A stretch of 64,000 nucleotides of DNA from Hymenolepis diminuta (Eukaryota; Platyhelminthes; Cestoda; Cyclophyllidea; Hymenolepididae). The position numbers and the translations under genes are program-made. The notes beneath the pieces are model-generated. The model made no database searches, was not told the DNA's origin, and saw nothing but the letters and a program-made list of their open reading frames with translations. The stretch spans positions 646,380-710,379 of the forward strand of contig CAADRB010000051.1 of assembly GCA_900708905.1 (NCBI GenBank), written 5' to 3'. Shown here piece after piece: positions 63,981 through 64,000 of the stretch; positions within the stretch are counted from its first letter, which is position 1; the number at the start of each line of letters is the position of its first letter.

Positions 63981-64000
63981 AAAATATTATTATTATTATT
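63981..64000. repeat. ATT microsatellite at the window edge
   Basis: Trinucleotide ATT run reaching the last base, probably continuing outside the window. Confidence 0.8.

Noticed and set aside
1..64000. CRISPR arrays, bacterial operons, rRNA genes
   Set aside because: No regularly spaced direct repeats, no ribosomal RNA signatures, and spliced eukaryotic genes throughout.

Overview
This window is eukaryotic nuclear DNA from a flatworm, most likely a tapeworm (cestode). It is AT-rich and its genes are split by introns that fall into size classes: 31-42 nt and about 68-75 nt, plus longer ones. As far as I know that two-class pattern is typical of cestodes. I cannot name the species.

Layout. 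Positions 1-3679 have no supportable gene. 3680-6208 is a decayed, internally deleted LTR retrotransposon on the minus strand. 6988-12621 (+) is a complete six-exon gene for the HEAT-repeat axonemal dynein assembly factor DNAAF5/HEATR2. 12.6-18.5 kb holds a broken ankyrin-repeat gene and dispersed repeats. 43097-18561 (-) is a complete gene for the chromatin-remodelling subunit BPTF/NURF301. I could join 27 exons with continuous phase into a 2919-residue protein: AT-hooks, DDT, PHD, coiled coil, two C-terminal PHD fingers and a C-terminal bromodomain. 47747-46701 (-) is a compact four-exon gene for phosphoseryl-tRNA(Sec) kinase (PSTK). 49817-50520 (+) is a second copy of the LTR element. From beyond the right edge of the window down to 52869 (-) lies most of a CACHD1-like gene (VWA/Cache, calcium-channel alpha2delta relative). 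A dead mariner transposon with an assembly gap sits in one of its introns.

The four genes are housekeeping or developmental and do not form a pathway: cilia assembly (flame cells and sperm), H3K4me3-directed nucleosome remodelling, selenocysteine synthesis and ion-channel or receptor modulation. BPTF, PSTK and CACHD1 lie head-to-tail on the minus strand. DNAAF5 faces BPTF tail-to-tail.

The most notable biology is in BPTF. The C-terminal PHD finger keeps its methyl-lysine aromatic residues, but the bromodomain has lost the acetyl-lysine-binding Asn (Phe in its place), the neighbouring Tyr pair and part of the ZA loop. Other points are two GC-AG introns with perfect GCAAGT donors in BPTF, a 31-nt intron in PSTK, an acidic insertion splitting a Cache domain in the CACHD1-like protein, and a tRNA-derived SINE family with recognisable A and B boxes. 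I found no new defence-like or operon-like system.
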